The notes below the pieces were generated by a model. That model saw only the letters and a list, made by a program, of their open reading frames with translations. It had not been told where the DNA came from and searched no databases. The translations under genes were made by a program, and so were the position numbers. From Paenibacillus sp. (lineage in GTDB: Bacteria > Bacillota > Bacilli > Paenibacillales > Paenibacillaceae), in the NCBI GenBank assembly GCA_023512345.1, contig JAILZT010000010.1, forward strand, positions 1-64,000: a stretch of DNA of 64,000 nt, written 5' to 3'. Shown here in pieces: positions 61,834-64,000 of this stretch. How positions within the stretch are numbered: the first letter of the stretch is position 1; the number at the start of each line of letters is the position of its first letter.

Positions 61834-61919
61834 GCCGGGGTGGCGGAACAGGCAGACGCACAGGACTTAAAATCCTGCGGTAGGTGACTACCGTACGGGT
61901 TCGACCCCCGTCCTCGGCA
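61834..61919 (+). tRNA. tRNA-Leu (TAA)
   Basis: GCCGGGGTGGCGGAACAGGCAGACGCACAGGACTTAAAATCCTGCGG...GGGTTCGACCCCCGTCCTCGGCA; long variable arm. Confidence 0.95.
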
Positions 61920-61924
61920 TACCA

Positions 61925-61957
61925 GAAAAAACCTTGAGAAATCAAGGTTTTTTTGTT
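61925..61957 (+). terminator. Terminator after tRNA-Leu
   Basis: AAAAAACCTTGAgaaaTCAAGGTTTTTTTG. Confidence 0.85.
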
Positions 61958-62181
61958 TTGTCCGATGCTTGTAAGTTCAGTCAAAAGCTAAGGTTCTGTG
62001 TGTCTAAAGTCCTCTTTTAGGTGGAACACAGGACTCAATGATGATTATCTATTTCACTATCTTGGACAAGAAAACATTAATCTGCCTTGCGTATGCGCAC
62101 AATGCACGCGCTTCACTTCATAAGGTTTACATGTGGTAAAATAGATGTAAAAGAAAGAAAAATCCAGCTAGGAGCTTGAGA

Positions 62182-63180
62182 ATGAAGACTATCATTGATA
62201 TCGCCCGGGCGGCGGGCGTGGCTAAAAGCACGGTCTCACGGTACTTGAATGGCGGTTCTATCAGTGAAGCGACACGAGAGAAGATCGAGCGAATTATTAA
62301 GCAAAACCAGTACGTACCCAATACATTCGCCCAAAGCCTGAAGGCAAAGCGGACCAGTATTATCGGCACAATCGTTCCGCGCCTGGATTCATATGCGGTC
62401 TCACAGACATTAATGGGAATAGACGGTGAATTGCGGAGGAGACAGTATCAGTTGCTCATTGCTAACAGTAATCAGGATATAGAGCGGGAGATTGAATTCA
62501 TTTATGAAATGGCGCGGCAAAAAGTTTCCGGTCTGCTGCTGCTGGCGGCGTACGTGACGGATCGGCACCTGAAGGCGGTCCGGGAGTGTAACATTCCGGT
62601 TGTACTGATCGGACAACAGCATTCAGACCTCCATAGCGTGATTCATGACGATGTAACGGCGGGCTATTTAATGGGCAAGCATATTCTGGAAAAGGGGCAT
62701 CGCCGTATCGCTTATCTCGGGGTTACGGAGCAGGATATCGCGGTAGGCGTAAGGCGAAAGGAAGGCTTCCAAAGAGCTCTTCTCGAATATGTGGATAGTG
62801 ATGTAAGGTTCTATACCTCCGGTTTCAGAATGAATGAGGCCGTGGCGTCCGCTGAATTGCTGTTCAAGGACAGGGTGCCTACCGTCATCGTGTGCGCGAC
62901 CGACAATATCGCTCTAGGGGTGATGAAAGCGGCTTCTCTCAGACATATCCGTATTCCTAGCGGGGTATCAGTGACCGGTTTCGGCGATTATGAGGTCACC
63001 GAGATCGTTCATCCGGCGTTGACAACGATGAGATTTTATTACAGAGAAGTCGGGCAACTGGCTGCGGATAACATCATAGCCTTGGTGAACGGAGAAGAGG
63101 TCGCCAAGGTGTCGATCTCTGGCTGCGAAATTATTGAGCGAGAAAGCGTTGACAATTTGACTGAAATCAGAATACAATAA
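62182..63180 (+). CDS. LacI-family transcriptional regulator (sucrose/fructan type by context)
   Basis: MKTIIDIARAAGVAKSTVSRYLNGGSISEATREKIERII. Confidence 0.92.
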   Translation: MKTIIDIARAAGVAKSTVSRYLNGGSISEATREKIERIIKQNQYVPNTFAQSLKAKRTSIIGTIVPRLDSYAVSQTLMGIDGELRRRQYQLLIANSNQDIEREIEFIYEMARQKVSGLLLLAAYVTDRHLKAVRECNIPVVLIGQQHSDLHSVIHDDVTAGYLMGKHILEKGHRRIAYLGVTEQDIAVGVRRKEGFQRALLEYVDSDVRFYTSGFRMNEAVASAELLFKDRVPTVIVCATDNIALGVMKAASLRHIRIPSGVSVTGFGDYEVTEIVHPALTTMRFYYREVGQLAADNIIALVNGEEVAKVSISGCEIIERESVDNLTEIRIQ

Positions 63181-63184
63181 CGTT

Positions 63185-63259
63185 GGAACCGGTTCCTAGC
63201 CTTTTTTCACAGTGATGTTGGAAAGAGGCTTTCTCTTTAAGACGATTGGAACCGGTTCC
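63185..63259. promoter_or_regulatory. Two identical LacI-type operators
   Basis: TTGGAACCGGTTCC at 63183-63196 and 63246-63259. Confidence 0.8.
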
Positions 63260-63299
63260 GAATTGAGGGCTATACTAAATATAGATAGTGGAGAGTCAT

Positions 63300-64000
63300 A
63301 TGATGAAAATGGGTAGAGAACAGCTGTATCGGCTTATCGAAGAAGCTGAGCCGGGTGAACGGGAAGCGCTTGAGCGGCTGGTCGTACACAGTCCGTGGAG
63401 ACAAAAATTTCATATCCAGCCTGAGGTGGGATTACTAAATGATCCTAACGGATTCTCTTACTACGGTGGGGAATATCACTTGTTTTACCAGTGGTTTCCT
63501 TTGGGGACGCAGCATGGCATGAAATATTGGTATCATACTTCTTCAACCGATCTAGTGCACTGGAAGAACCTTGGTATCGGCATTGCTCCGGGCGGGCCCT
63601 TCGATTCACACGGCGCGTTCTCCGGAAGCGCGGTTGAGAAGGACGGTAAGCTGTTTTTGATGTATACCGGCAACACCCGCACCGAGGAGTGGGTCAGGTT
63701 TCCCTATCAGTGTATGGCTTTAATGGAACGGGACGGAACGATTACCAAGCTAGGGCGTCCGGTGATATCCGATGTGCCGCCCGGTTTTACGGATCATTTT
63801 CGTGATCCGAAAGTGTGGAAGGAGCTTGAGAGCTACTATTGTGTCATCGGCACACAGCGCACCGATCATACAGGCTGCGCGGTGCTGTACAGCTCACCGG
63901 ATTTACTCAATTGGCGTTTTGAAGGAGAGCTTGGCACCCGACTGAAGCAGTTTGGATATATGTGGGAATGTCCCGATTACTTTGAACTGGACGGAGCAGG
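63300..64000 (+). CDS. Glycoside hydrolase family 32 (sucrose-6-phosphate hydrolase/fructanase), truncated by window end
   Basis: MMKMGREQLYRLIEEAE...FHIQPEVGLLNDPNGFSYYGGEYHLFYQWFP...HFRDPKVWK...WECPDYFEL; open to base 64000. Confidence 0.92.
   Translation, partial: MMKMGREQLYRLIEEAEPGEREALERLVVHSPWRQKFHIQPEVGLLNDPNGFSYYGGEYHLFYQWFPLGTQHGMKYWYHTSSTDLVHWKNLGIGIAPGGPFDSHGAFSGSAVEKDGKLFLMYTGNTRTEEWVRFPYQCMALMERDGTITKLGRPVISDVPPGFTDHFRDPKVWKELESYYCVIGTQRTDHTGCAVLYSSPDLLNWRFEGELGTRLKQFGYMWECPDYFELDGA

Overview
The window is about 64 kb of a Bacillota chromosome that looks like Paenibacillus (inferred from gene order and protein character). From left to right it contains: the 3' end of a bshC-like gene and an ahcY-type SAH hydrolase; the division/cell-wall cluster (mraZ-rsmH-ftsL-PBP-spoVD-murE-murF-mraY-murD-spoVE-murG-murA-divIB-ftsA-ftsZ); spoIIGA-sigE-sigG; the ylm/sepF/divIVA block; a T-box-controlled ileS; lspA-rluD-dapL; a PyrR-attenuated pyr operon (pyrR-pyrB-pyrC-carA-carB-pyrF-pyrE, without pyrK/pyrD); and then an accessory region. 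The accessory region holds two CAT-anticodon tRNAs, a small AT-rich island bounded by a 139-bp tRNA-derived direct repeat, a c-di-GMP-I riboswitch ahead of a propeller/Cu-amine-oxidase-like/MORN protein, many small spore and envelope genes, a tRNA-Leu, and a LacI regulator with a truncated GH32 gene. Two items deserve the most attention. (1) The tRNA island at about 48.5-50.7 kb has an integrase relic and a tightly overlapping three-gene cassette: a nucleotidyltransferase, an all-alpha unknown, and a SLATT-like multi-TM protein. It is a candidate undescribed defence or toxin system. (2) A dispersed ~220-260 bp intergenic element occurs in three full copies and one truncated copy. It has terminal inverted repeats and a conserved, covarying RNA-like core (GGAGCGAAAGCGACCGCC). 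All calls come from reading the sequence; no database search was run.
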